Assembly: GCA_963836915.1 (NCBI GenBank)
Contig: CAWILH010000002.1
Location: forward strand, 3,534,001 to 3,598,000
From: Cryomorpha sp963836915
Lineage (GTDB): Bacteria > Bacteroidota > Bacteroidia > Flavobacteriales_D > Cryomorphaceae
DNA length: 64,000 nt
Direction of reading: 5' to 3'
Under the pieces are notes generated by a model that was not told where the DNA came from, searched no databases, and saw nothing but the letters and a program-made list of their open reading frames with translations. Shown one piece after another: positions 1 to 7,977 of this stretch (position 1 is its first letter; the number at the start of each line of letters is the position of its first letter). A program made the position numbers and the translations under genes.

Positions 1-133
1 AGCTGCAAGCTTGGAAAAAGCCGCAAGCCACAAGCTTGAAAAAGCTTCAAGCTGCAAGCTTGGAAAAAGCTACAAGCTTCAAGCCACAAGCTTGGAAAAG
101 CTTCAAGCTGCAAGCTTAAGAAAAGCCGCAGGC
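1..133. repeat. Imperfect tandem repeats rich in AAGCTT
   Basis: A unit beginning AGCTGCAAGCTT recurs at about 1, 50 and 106, giving periods near 49 and 56 bases. Inside the units shorter blocks alternate: CAAGCTT, GGAAAAAGC and GCAAGCCACAAGCTTG. The copies decay after about 130, although AAGCTTTAAACAGCC still occurs twice (about 164 and 211). No open frame uses the repeat. The array runs off the left edge, so its full size is unknown. Spacing and unit divergence do not fit a CRISPR array. Confidence 0.75.
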
Positions 134-727
134 TAAAATCCCCAAGCATCAGAAAAACCTACAAGCTTTAAACAGCCCTAAGCCCAAAACCCCAGGCTCA
201 AGACCCCCCCAAGCTTTAAACAGCCTCAATCCACAACCTTCCCCAATCCAGCCAGATCTTCTTCTTACCTATCAATACCTTTCGAGAGCTTCGCACCACG
301 CTTCAAAAAGCCGAAGGCGTAAACATAAAACCCGGAAAATACCAAAAGGTGAAAGAATCAGCTAAAAGCCGTGCACGCCCACAATCTCCCAAGAAAATCT
401 CACCCAAATCAGAAACGAATTAGACATTCCCTTAGAATGATAACCATCCTAATAAAACCAAAATCCCTGCTTTTCCTTTCTGCCTTATTCCCATCTCTAA
501 GCGTCACACAAAAAAATTGCCATCTTTCGCTTTACATTAATCCCTTAGAATTTTTTGGGCACCAACCACAATCACGATCTTGCCGTAATAAATCACCGCG
601 ATGAAAAGCTCTATTCGCCCATCGTTATGGATCGAGACGCAGAAAATGAGAGGTCCCACCTACACTATCATCGAGCGGCCTATCTGCGGCAGCGACCGAA
701 GAAGATGAATGAGCCAATCGAAATTGG
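134..727. other. Stretch without a supported gene
   Basis: The stretch is A/C-rich at first and contains only short open frames with no recognisable protein. Possible frames near 371-604 and 555-779 have unnatural composition and no neighbours to support them. The last 100 bases may include the lost 5' part of the recombinase pseudogene that becomes recognisable at 728, but I could not align them by eye. Confidence 0.5.
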
Positions 728-1289
728 TTCAAGACTTACAACCTCGGCCGCGCCAGAAACAAGGCGATCCTTAGCCTGATGATCCATCAGGGCTTTACCG
801 CTCCGGAAGTTACCAAGCTGCGATTAAACGACCTGAAATTAAAAGAAGGAAAACTTTTTAGAAGTGGTGGCAGAAAAAGCAACCAGCGAACCTTTGAACT
901 GTAATCAAACCAGATCATAGAGCTGATGGAATACCAATACATCACCAGGGCCGAGCACTTGAAGTACTGTCAAGCTTGTCCTGAGAGGATTCGAAGGGAA
1001 GAAACCCCAAACCTGTTTATCAGTTCCCTGCCCATGGGGCTAAGCTACAGCAACCGAAATGACTGCAAAAAAATATGGAAGCGGTTGCGATGAAATAGGG
1101 GAGCAGAACAAAGACTTCATCAACTTCAAACAAGTTCGGATAGCTGCCATCTCCCATTGGTTAAGGCAATACCACTTAAAGCAGGTGCAGTAAATGGCCA
1201 GGCACCGGTATGTGAGTTCAACGGAAGCTTATCTGGTCAATCAGATGGAAAATCTGCAGAAGGATATCGATGCGTTTTATCCGTTTTAA
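728..1289 (+). pseudogene. Tyrosine recombinase (phage integrase family), degraded
   Basis: Fragments in shifting frames resemble the catalytic half of Bacteroidota XerD-like integrases. The first reads ARNKAILSLMIHQGFTAPEV and then a GGRKSNQRT segment, and meets a stop near 904. A later frame gives KDFINFKQVR, SHWLRQY and LKQVQ, then a TAA at 1191-1193 where the family has a tyrosine codon. MARHRYVSSTEAY follows and ends at a natural stop at 1287-1289. The usual MAGH motif has become MARH. At least two stops and a frame change show the gene is dead. A short dispersed repeat sits inside it at 969-998. It is probably a relic of an integrated element; the N-terminal half is not recognisable. 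Confidence 0.75.
969..998 (+). repeat. Short dispersed repeat (CAAGCTTGTCCTGAG...TTCGAAGG type)
   Basis: The sequence reads GTCAAGCTTGTCCTGAG followed by AGGATTCGAAGGG. In the surrounding frame it encodes QACPERIRRE, a peptide I know as the translated signature of a short repeat scattered through many bacterial genomes. It lies inside the recombinase pseudogene, in a part where recombinases vary in length, so it looks like an insertion. The repeat identity rests on memory of the motif; only one copy was noticed in this window. Confidence 0.5.
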
Positions 1290-1459
1290 AACTGTGGTAT
1301 CGCATCACGCTGTTGACCCAACTAGATCTGCTTATTGAAATGGAAGAAATCCGTAAAAAGGTGACCGGACAAAATGAGAGAATCCAACTGGTGTTTAACT
1401 ACATGAAGCAATTTATCACCATTTATCAAACCACAGGTGATGCCAAGAAATTTCGTTGA
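1290..1459 (+). pseudogene. C-terminal remnant of an unknown protein
   Basis: An open frame that enters from inside the recombinase pseudogene continues to a stop at 1457-1459. Its last 55 residues look protein-like: a helical, charged stretch (EMEEIRKKVTGQNERIQLVF), then FNYMKQF. This faintly resembles the C-terminal tail of ORF6N-domain phage-type proteins. No proper start or N-terminal domain exists in this frame. I treat it as a leftover fragment beside the recombinase relic; the family assignment is weak. Confidence 0.3.
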
Positions 1460-1976
1460 CTATAGATTGAGTTCGCATAAAGCGCCATAAAAGCCTAACC
1501 ATCGTAAGCGATCTCACTGCCACCTTTCAGAACCCATCGTAAGGCAATACTTCTGGGGGCTTACCTTCGGTCGGCAGCGTGCGGACTCTCACTCGGGATA
1601 GTATGAATGCGTATGGATTCTAACCAATTTTTTTCTCTCTCGGTCTCCTTTGAGTTATGGGTATACCGGTCTATGGGTGCCAATAATTCGGTTTAATCCA
1701 TGCCATTAAAATCAACGTCAATACGCGACGCGCACTTACGCAAATTTTATCGCAACCCAGAAAAAGGCAGGAAGTTTCTTTTTTTTTGCATTTGTTATGC
1801 GTTCATAACAAATTGCTTAGACCTTGATTTCACAACTTTCTGGTTGACCTTCAGATTAAATTTTTCTCAATAATTTGTTAAATATTTTTAATATTCCATA
1901 CATTCACCCTTATAAACATAATTGAGCCACCACTCAATTGAAACTAAAAAAATCTTAATCAAACAATTTAAAGCCT
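1460..1976. other. Intergenic region upstream of the SusC-like gene
   Basis: No coding sequence is evident. The half near 1490-1620 has two ATCGTAAG-type words and a GC-richer block of unknown meaning. From about 1770 it becomes AT-rich, as expected of the control region of the SusC/SusD pair. A TAATTTG at 1871-1877 resembles the Bacteroidota -7 element, but the nearest upstream TTG (1844-1846) is 24 bases away rather than about 19, so the promoter is uncertain. A small inverted repeat, AATTGAG-CTCAATT, lies at 1920-1939. Confidence 0.4.
1791..1812. promoter_or_regulatory. Perfect inverted repeat, possible operator
   Basis: TTTGTTATG and CATAACAAA form perfect 9-base arms around a 4-base spacer, 165 bases before the SusC-like start. 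A T-run precedes the repeat on the plus strand and no T-run follows it on either strand, so it does not look like an intrinsic terminator. A protein-binding site controlling the SusC/SusD pair is the simplest reading, but no regulator gene is nearby. Confidence 0.4.
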
Positions 1977-4900
1977 ATGAAAATTTCTACAATCCTGCTC
2001 TCAGGGTTGATGATGCTGTCATCAATCCTGATATACGGGCAGACTAAAACCGTAACAGGTACCGTAACTTCTGAGAGTTCGGGAGAAACCATGCCTGGAG
2101 CCACCGTCGTAATCAAAGGGACTACCACGGGGACTGTCACAAATCCAGATGGTACTTACAGCCTAGATGTCCCTACGGATGCTACCCTTGTATTCAGTTT
2201 TATTGGAATGCAAGATAAATCTATCTTGGTCGGGGAAGAATCCACGTATGATGTCGCTCTAAAGACCGGGATCAACCTTGACGAGTATGTCGTGACCGCA
2301 TTAGGCATAACCCGAGAGAAAAGGGCGCTCGGCTATGCGGTGAGCGACGTGAGCGGCGAAGACCTAATGCGGTCTGGAGAGCAGAACGTGATACAGGGGC
2401 TTGCCGCCAAAGCACCGGGCATACAGGTCACGGGATCGGCCGGCACCCCAGGAGCTTCCAGCAAAATCCTGATCCGCGGCCCTTCTACCTTTACTGGAGA
2501 GAACCAGCCCCTGATCGTAATTGATGGAGTGCCCATAGATAATAGCACCACCCAATCATCGCCGCGCGATTATCCCTTCAATCAAAACCTTCAAGGGGTG
2601 AACAATTCAAACCGTGCCCTTGATATTAACCCCAATGATATCGCATCGGTGACTATCCTTAAAGGGCCCGCCGCAGCAGCTTTATATGGTGCCCGTGCGG
2701 GAAATGGCGCCATCATCTACACCACCAAGCGGGGCAGGATGGGACAGAAAGGTATCGGTGTCAAAGTATCTTCCTCGATAGAACTCTCTCAGGTCAATAA
2801 GTTGCCAGAGTTTCAAGACACCTATGGGCCTGGCATTAATGGAAATCCTACCGATCTCTATAATCCCTGGCCAGATGAACTATATTTTACCGCCGATGAT
2901 ATTGCTCAGGGTACCCCGCTCAGTTGGGGTGAGAACGTATCTGACAGGACTACCTTCGACAATACGGATAATTTTTATCAGACCGGGGTCTCCTACAATA
3001 ATAATATAGAAGTATCTGGCGGCAGCGAAAACTCTGCATTCCGGCTATCTATAGGAAACACAGATCAAGAAGGCGTGGTGCCAAATACCGATTTTAATAG
3101 AACTTCGGTAAGGCTTAATGCCGATTTGAACCTTACGGATAAGATAAAGATCACGGGATCAGCAAACTATGTACGCTCCACCAGCACCATGGCGCAAAAC
3201 GGAAGTAACCTCTCTGGGGTGAGCCTATCCCTCTTTAGGATGCCCATTACCTTTGACGTTAGGAATTACCGCACGCCCAACCTTGGGTATAACAATACTT
3301 ATTTCGCGTTCTACGATAATCCCTTGTACTCCGTTTTTGAAAATCCTTTTACTTCAAAAGTCGATCGCTTCATCGGAAACTTCGGATTTAACTACGACAT
3401 CAATGAGAATTTTTCGGTGAGCTACCGATTGGGTGTGGATGCCTATGCCGATAATCGAACCCAGATTTTTGCAGTTTCTTCTAATAACGATGACTTAGGG
3501 CAGGTAGGCCAAGTAAATCAAAACCGCCTTACCGGCAGACAGCTTTACGGCGATCTCATTCTAGGATATACCAAGAAGCTGAACGAAAAGATGAATCTGG
3601 ATGTGAAGGTCGGCCACAACTTCTTCGTAGACCAGTTCGACGATGTGTTTGCCCGCGGTCGGATCTTGGCAACCCCTAATTTCTATAACCTAGCCAATGC
3701 GGCAGATTTATATTCGTCAAATTATACGGAGAATCTTAACACCTTCGCATTTTTCGGAAACGTAGAATTTGAGTATGACCGATGGTTCTATCTCACCCTC
3801 ACGGGGCGTAATGAATGGGCTTCTTCTTTTGAACTTGACAATAATAATTTTTTCTATCCATCAGCCAGTGCTTCGGTGGTGTTTACCGAGTTATGGGATA
3901 CTAAGCCAAGCTGGCTATCCTTCGGAAAGGTGAGGTATTCTTATGCACAGGTCGGAATACCTGCTGAGCCTTATAATACCCGCACCTATTATACCACACC
4001 CACCTATACCGATGGGTTTACCAACGGCCTTACCTTTCCCTATGGAGATATACCGGGCTACGGACTTGCCGATGATTTGGGCAATGAGCAGTTGGAGCCT
4101 GAGCGCCTTACGGGAAATGAAGTGGGATTGACCCTGAGCTTTATCGACGATCTCATCTCGCTTGACCTTACCTACTACCACCAGAAATCTACAGACGTAC
4201 TACTTTTCAGGCCACTCGCCCAGAGCAGTGGCTTTGCATCGCAGTATACCAACGCGGCTGAGATGGTAAATCAAGGATACGAAGTACAGCTCGGGATCAA
4301 TCCTTTTAGGGACGGTGACTTTAAATGGTCCGTAGACCTGAACTGGGCTACCAACGATAATGAAGTCACAAAACTTACCGAAGGGGTAGAAGAAGTAACG
4401 CTTGAAGCTGCCTTTGCTTCCATCGGATCCTTTGCCATAGTCGGTGAGCCGATAGGTGTATTCTACGGAACCAGGTGGAGACGGGATGCCAATGACAATG
4501 TGGTAGTCGATGAAGATGGATTTCCCATTCTAGATCCCGAGACTGGCAATGTAGGCAGCTGGATTCCAGATTGGACGGGTGGCATACGTAATTCTTTCTC
4601 CTATAAAAATGTAAGCCTGAGCTTTCTGCTCGACTTTAGAAAGGGGGGCGATATATGGAACGGAACTTATGCCCGGCTGAACCAAGTTGGAAAGTCTATC
4701 GATTCCGAAGATCGGGAGCGCACCTATGTATTTGATGGTGTTTTCGAAAATGGTCAACCCAATGATCAAGAGATCAGCGCCCAAGACTACTACCGCTTTG
4801 TGGTAGGTGATGCCGGTGGCGCTTCAGAAGAATTTGTCGAAACGGTAGACTGGGTGCGCCTGCGGGATGTTTCTATCGGCTATACCTTCACCTTTAGTGA

Positions 4901-5084
4901 AACGGCTAAGATCAGATCGCTCAACCTCAATATTACAGGACGGAATCTATGGCTCTCTACTAATTATAAAGGGGTGGATCCCGAAACGAGCTTAACTGGC
5001 GCGGGATCAAATCTGAATGGTTTTGATTATTTCAATAATCCCGGTTCACGATCAGTCCTATTCGGGGCATCCTTTTCATTTTAA
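1977..5084 (+). CDS. SusC/RagA-type TonB-dependent outer membrane transporter
   Basis: This 1,035-residue protein is a TonB-linked outer membrane transporter that would import large ligands with the lipoprotein encoded next. It has a signal peptide (about 1-22, ending YGQ) and a carboxypeptidase-regulatory-like domain (about 25-100, TVTGTVTSESSGETMPGATV). A plug domain (about 105-255) ends in the family motif GNGAIIYTTKRG. A long beta-barrel follows and finishes in FGASFSF with a terminal aromatic residue. Length and domain order are normal for the family. The SusD-like gene starts 18 bases downstream, so the two are surely co-transcribed. No glycoside hydrolase, peptidase or regulator adjoins, so the ligand cannot be inferred. 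Confidence 0.95.
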   Translation: MKISTILLSGLMMLSSILIYGQTKTVTGTVTSESSGETMPGATVVIKGTTTGTVTNPDGTYSLDVPTDATLVFSFIGMQDKSILVGEESTYDVALKTGINLDEYVVTALGITREKRALGYAVSDVSGEDLMRSGEQNVIQGLAAKAPGIQVTGSAGTPGASSKILIRGPSTFTGENQPLIVIDGVPIDNSTTQSSPRDYPFNQNLQGVNNSNRALDINPNDIASVTILKGPAAAALYGARAGNGAIIYTTKRGRMGQKGIGVKVSSSIELSQVNKLPEFQDTYGPGINGNPTDLYNPWPDELYFTADDIAQGTPLSWGENVSDRTTFDNTDNFYQTGVSYNNNIEVSGGSENSAFRLSIGNTDQEGVVPNTDFNRTSVRLNADLNLTDKIKITGSANYVRSTSTMAQNGSNLSGVSLSLFRMPITFDVRNYRTPNLGYNNTYFAFYDNPLYSVFENPFTSKVDRFIGNFGFNYDINENFSVSYRLGVDAYADNRTQIFAVSSNNDDLGQVGQVNQNRLTGRQLYGDLILGYTKKLNEKMNLDVKVGHNFFVDQFDDVFARGRILATPNFYNLANAADLYSSNYTENLNTFAFFGNVEFEYDRWFYLTLTGRNEWASSFELDNNNFFYPSASASVVFTELWDTKPSWLSFGKVRYSYAQVGIPAEPYNTRTYYTTPTYTDGFTNGLTFPYGDIPGYGLADDLGNEQLEPERLTGNEVGLTLSFIDDLISLDLTYYHQKSTDVLLFRPLAQSSGFASQYTNAAEMVNQGYEVQLGINPFRDGDFKWSVDLNWATNDNEVTKLTEGVEEVTLEAAFASIGSFAIVGEPIGVFYGTRWRRDANDNVVVDEDGFPILDPETGNVGSWIPDWTGGIRNSFSYKNVSLSFLLDFRKGGDIWNGTYARLNQVGKSIDSEDRERTYVFDGVFENGQPNDQEISAQDYYRFVVGDAGGASEEFVETVDWVRLRDVSIGYTFTFSETAKIRSLNLNITGRNLWLSTNYKGVDPETSLTGAGSNLNGFDYFNNPGSRSVLFGASFSF

Positions 5085-5102
5085 AACTAAAGCAAAGAAA
5101 TC

Positions 5103-6500
5103 ATGATAAGATCAAAATATATATTCGTCTTGGCAGTCATTGCGCTGTCCGTTTATTCATGCGATAATTATCTGGAAGATGATGTGATATCGCCAAACGA
5201 CCCCTTAAATGTAACTCCACAAACCTTATTGTCAAATGTCCAGGTTTCAACATTTGCAAGCTACACCGGTCAGCTTACTCGCCAGAGCCTTTTGTTTGCG
5301 AGGCAGCTCGCCGGCACCAGTGCAGGGTCGCAATCTCAAGAGATAGCCCGCTACGTAGTTACCGAAATAACCAATGAAAATGAGTGGGAAGTGATCTACG
5401 CCGGCGCCATCATAGATAGCAAGGCTATAATTAATGAATACGGTGTCGAAAGTCCGTATTATGCTGGAATCGCCAGAGTGATACTGGCATTGAACTTCGG
5501 TATAGCCACCGACCTGTGGGGCGATATACCTGTAGATGAAGCAGGACTGGGTGAAGCGGTTAATTTTCAGCCTGCTTATGAACCGCAAGCTGATGTATTG
5601 CGAAAAATCCAGAGCATACTGGATGAAGCGATACTGAACCTATCGGTAGACCCGGAGTCCAATCTTATTAGGCCCGGTGCAGATGACTTGGTTTTTGGCG
5701 GGGACGCCGATCTATGGATCACTACGGCCTGGATTTTAAAAGCGAGGTATGCCAATAGATTGAGTGTGATCGATCCCGAAGGGTCAGCCAGTGATGTGCT
5801 CGATTTCATCGGCAATAGTGATGCATCGGGAACGGACTCTGATGCCAATATGCCCTTCTTTGGCGGAAACGCCGTAAACCAATGGTATCAATTTGAGCTC
5901 GATCGGGGTGGACAGTATAGAATAAGCGAATACTTCGTTAATCTATTGGTGGACAATAATGATCCGCGCCTTCCATTTTTTATTTCAGAAGATGATGATG
6001 GGGGCTATTCGGGTACAGCTTTTGACGATGTTTCAAATAGCGAAAGCTCTTATGTCGGCAGCTTCTATTCTAGGCCTACGGCTTCTATTCCGCTGGTCAC
6101 TTTCGTGGAATCAAAATTTTTAGAAGCCGAAGCTCAGCTCCGCATGGGGCAAAGCACATCTTCTGCCGAGGCGTTTAATGAAGCGGTAACTGCTTCGATA
6201 GAGCAAGTTACAGGTGGCGTTGACTCCATTGCACAGATCTTTGTTAACGATTTTGCCAGTGAAGATGCGGGCAGCATAACACTGGAGAAAATTATGTTGC
6301 AAAAGTACATAGCCCTCTTCATTCAAATAGAAGTCTATGCCGATCAAAGAAGAACGGGCATACCGAGCTTAGTTCCCAATCCTTCGGCATCGACAGGTAT
6401 ACCGGTAAGGCTTCCTACCCCGCAGAGTGAACGCTTGTACAACGCTAATGCCACGGTGGTAAGCAATACGCAAACCCCCGTGTATTGGGACGCAGATTGA
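5103..6500 (+). CDS. SusD/RagB-like lipoprotein (SusD_2 type)
   Basis: This 465-residue protein is the surface lipoprotein partner of the SusC-like transporter, expected to cap the barrel and bind ligand. A lipoprotein signal ends at Cys20 (ALSVYSC). The rest has the helical SusD pattern, including NEWEVIYAGAIIDSKAIINE and FVESKFLEAEAQLRMG near the C-terminal third. The C-terminal part (QKYIALFIQIEVYADQRRTG) resembles the SusD-like 2 subgroup rather than classical starch-type SusD. It follows SusC by 18 bases and is followed by a terminator-like hairpin at 6783. Substrate is unknown. Confidence 0.9.
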   Translation: MIRSKYIFVLAVIALSVYSCDNYLEDDVISPNDPLNVTPQTLLSNVQVSTFASYTGQLTRQSLLFARQLAGTSAGSQSQEIARYVVTEITNENEWEVIYAGAIIDSKAIINEYGVESPYYAGIARVILALNFGIATDLWGDIPVDEAGLGEAVNFQPAYEPQADVLRKIQSILDEAILNLSVDPESNLIRPGADDLVFGGDADLWITTAWILKARYANRLSVIDPEGSASDVLDFIGNSDASGTDSDANMPFFGGNAVNQWYQFELDRGGQYRISEYFVNLLVDNNDPRLPFFISEDDDGGYSGTAFDDVSNSESSYVGSFYSRPTASIPLVTFVESKFLEAEAQLRMGQSTSSAEAFNEAVTASIEQVTGGVDSIAQIFVNDFASEDAGSITLEKIMLQKYIALFIQIEVYADQRRTGIPSLVPNPSASTGIPVRLPTPQSERLYNANATVVSNTQTPVYWDAD

Positions 6501-7130
6501 TAGAATAGGTTTTATAAAGTTTGAGAGCTGAGTTCGATAGAATTAGCCAATGGATACGTTTCAAGTGTCCATCTGCAAGGCTTTGTTTTTAGCTTTTGGT
6601 AGGCTAAAGCTAGGGCATGTGACCAAGTAGATTTGCATTTATAGCCGAAAGAGCGCTGGCTTGGGAAGGGGCTTTTGATTTAATAATTCAAAATCCCGAG
6701 AGCCTAGCTTTGTGAGTCAATTCGATTTATAACCGCTTTGGAGCTGCTGTTCCAAAACTTATGATCATCGAACTAAGGTGTCAAGGCCATCCGGCATATC
6801 GCGACGGATGGCCTTTTTAATCACCGTCCCTTTTTGGCAAGCCTTGCGAAGGAGCATTTCCCCTATAGAGCGGGATCCTGTTGCCAGCATTCTATCTGGA
6901 TGATTTCGTCGAGTATCGGGTTTTGGATACCATGGATAATGGGCGTGGTCGCCGCGCTCTATGGATTTAGGTTTTAAATATTATTTTAGAATCTTGTGGC
7001 CGCAAGGCGATTATATCCCAATCGCTTGGCCCCACCTGTCCTCTACATTATACGTTTAGCCTTTCGGCAAACGGCTTAACCCTCCGGGAAAAAACCCCCC
7101 ACCCAAAAAAAAACTAACTTCGCGGCCTTT
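6501..7130. other. Long intergenic region
   Basis: Apart from the hairpin at 6783-6819 I see no gene or clear promoter here. Candidate -7 sequences upstream of the exporter (TACGTTTA near 7051) lack a properly spaced -33 TTG. A short imperfect dyad (GCGATT...AATCGC) lies near 7008-7025. The region separates the SusC/SusD unit from the exporter genes. Confidence 0.4.
6783..6819 (+). terminator. Intrinsic terminator after the SusC/SusD unit
   Basis: Arms AAGGCCATCCG (6783-6793) and CGGATGGCCTT (6805-6815) form a perfect 11-bp stem around an 11-base loop and run into a T tract. It lies 283 bases after the SusD-like stop. Confidence 0.75.
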
Positions 7131-7976
7131 ATGCAAAAGCGCGTCTACACCCCCCAGTCTTACGTACAGAAGCCAGCCAGAATGCTGCGGGAGATGCTTG
7201 CAGATATCCGCCGCGGCCAAGACCTTGCCAAGAGGCTCACCATCCGAGATATTAAGGCACTCTACCGCCAGAGTTTTCTTGGTATTATCTGGGCCTTCAT
7301 CATCCCATTTGCCAATACGCTCGTATGGATTTTTCTTAATAGCAGCGGTATCATTTCACTTGGCCAAGACACAGGCCTGCCTTATCCCGTATACGTATTT
7401 ACCGGTACCATGATATGGGCCATGTTTATGGAGAGCATCCAATCTCCCATCACCAAGACAGCCGATAATAAATCTACGTTGGCCAAGGTCAACTTCCCGC
7501 GCGAGGCCATTGTATTATCAGCCATTTACCAGTCCTTTTTTAATGCCGGTATAAAAGCTATCATTCTCATCGCCGTGCTGCTGGTGATGGGATATGCAGG
7601 CGGTTTTTCGCTCTTGCTTTTCCCCCTTGCACTCGTCTCGCTCGTACTTTGTGGAACCACCATTGGTCTTTTGCTCACACCCATTAGCGTGCTATATTCA
7701 GATATCAGCAAGGGGCTGCCACTGGTCATGCAATTCTTGATGTATACCACCCCCGTGATCTTTGCCATCCCAAAGGAAGGGCTCACGGCATCGGTGATAC
7801 GGCATAATCCGCTCACCCCGCTTATCATGACCGCTCGCCAGTGGCTTACCGGCATGGATGCCAATTTTATACCCAGCTTTATAGCCGTGAACGTGGTGAA
7901 TATTATCCTGCTCCTATTTATGCTGGTCGCTTTTAGGCTCGCCCTGCCCATCCTTATCGAACGAATGAACGCGTAG
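7131..7976 (+). CDS. Polysaccharide ABC exporter, permease (Wzm-like)
   Basis: This 281-residue integral membrane protein is an ABC-2 type permease of the class that exports O-antigen, teichoic acid or other lipid-linked polysaccharides. A cytoplasmic N-terminus (DIKALYRQSFLGIIWAF) is typical of the family. About six hydrophobic segments follow, including IPFANTLVWIFL, a long pair near 140-180, and a final segment before LPILIERMNA. The ATPase gene begins two bases after the stop codon, so the two form one exporter. The start at 7131 gives the usual family length. Confidence 0.88.
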   Translation: MQKRVYTPQSYVQKPARMLREMLADIRRGQDLAKRLTIRDIKALYRQSFLGIIWAFIIPFANTLVWIFLNSSGIISLGQDTGLPYPVYVFTGTMIWAMFMESIQSPITKTADNKSTLAKVNFPREAIVLSAIYQSFFNAGIKAIILIAVLLVMGYAGGFSLLLFPLALVSLVLCGTTIGLLLTPISVLYSDISKGLPLVMQFLMYTTPVIFAIPKEGLTASVIRHNPLTPLIMTARQWLTGMDANFIPSFIAVNVVNIILLLFMLVAFRLALPILIERMNA

Positions 7977-7977
7977 C

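Noticed and set aside
1..133. CRISPR array at the left edge
   Set aside because: Units diverge, spacers are not unique sequences, and unit spacing is irregular.
371..604. Open frame of 77 codons on the plus strand
   Set aside because: Composition is unlike a protein of this genome, no start signal or homology is seen, and it lies in a repeat-rich decayed region.
555..779. Open frame of 74 codons overlapping the recombinase pseudogene
   Set aside because: The recombinase similarity lies in another frame; this frame shows none.
1791..1812. Intrinsic terminator
   Set aside because: The inverted repeat has no T-run after it on either strand.
7040..7060. Promoter for the Wzm-like gene (TACGTTTA)
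   Set aside because: The nearest TTG is about 22 bases upstream and the last base of the -7 element does not match.
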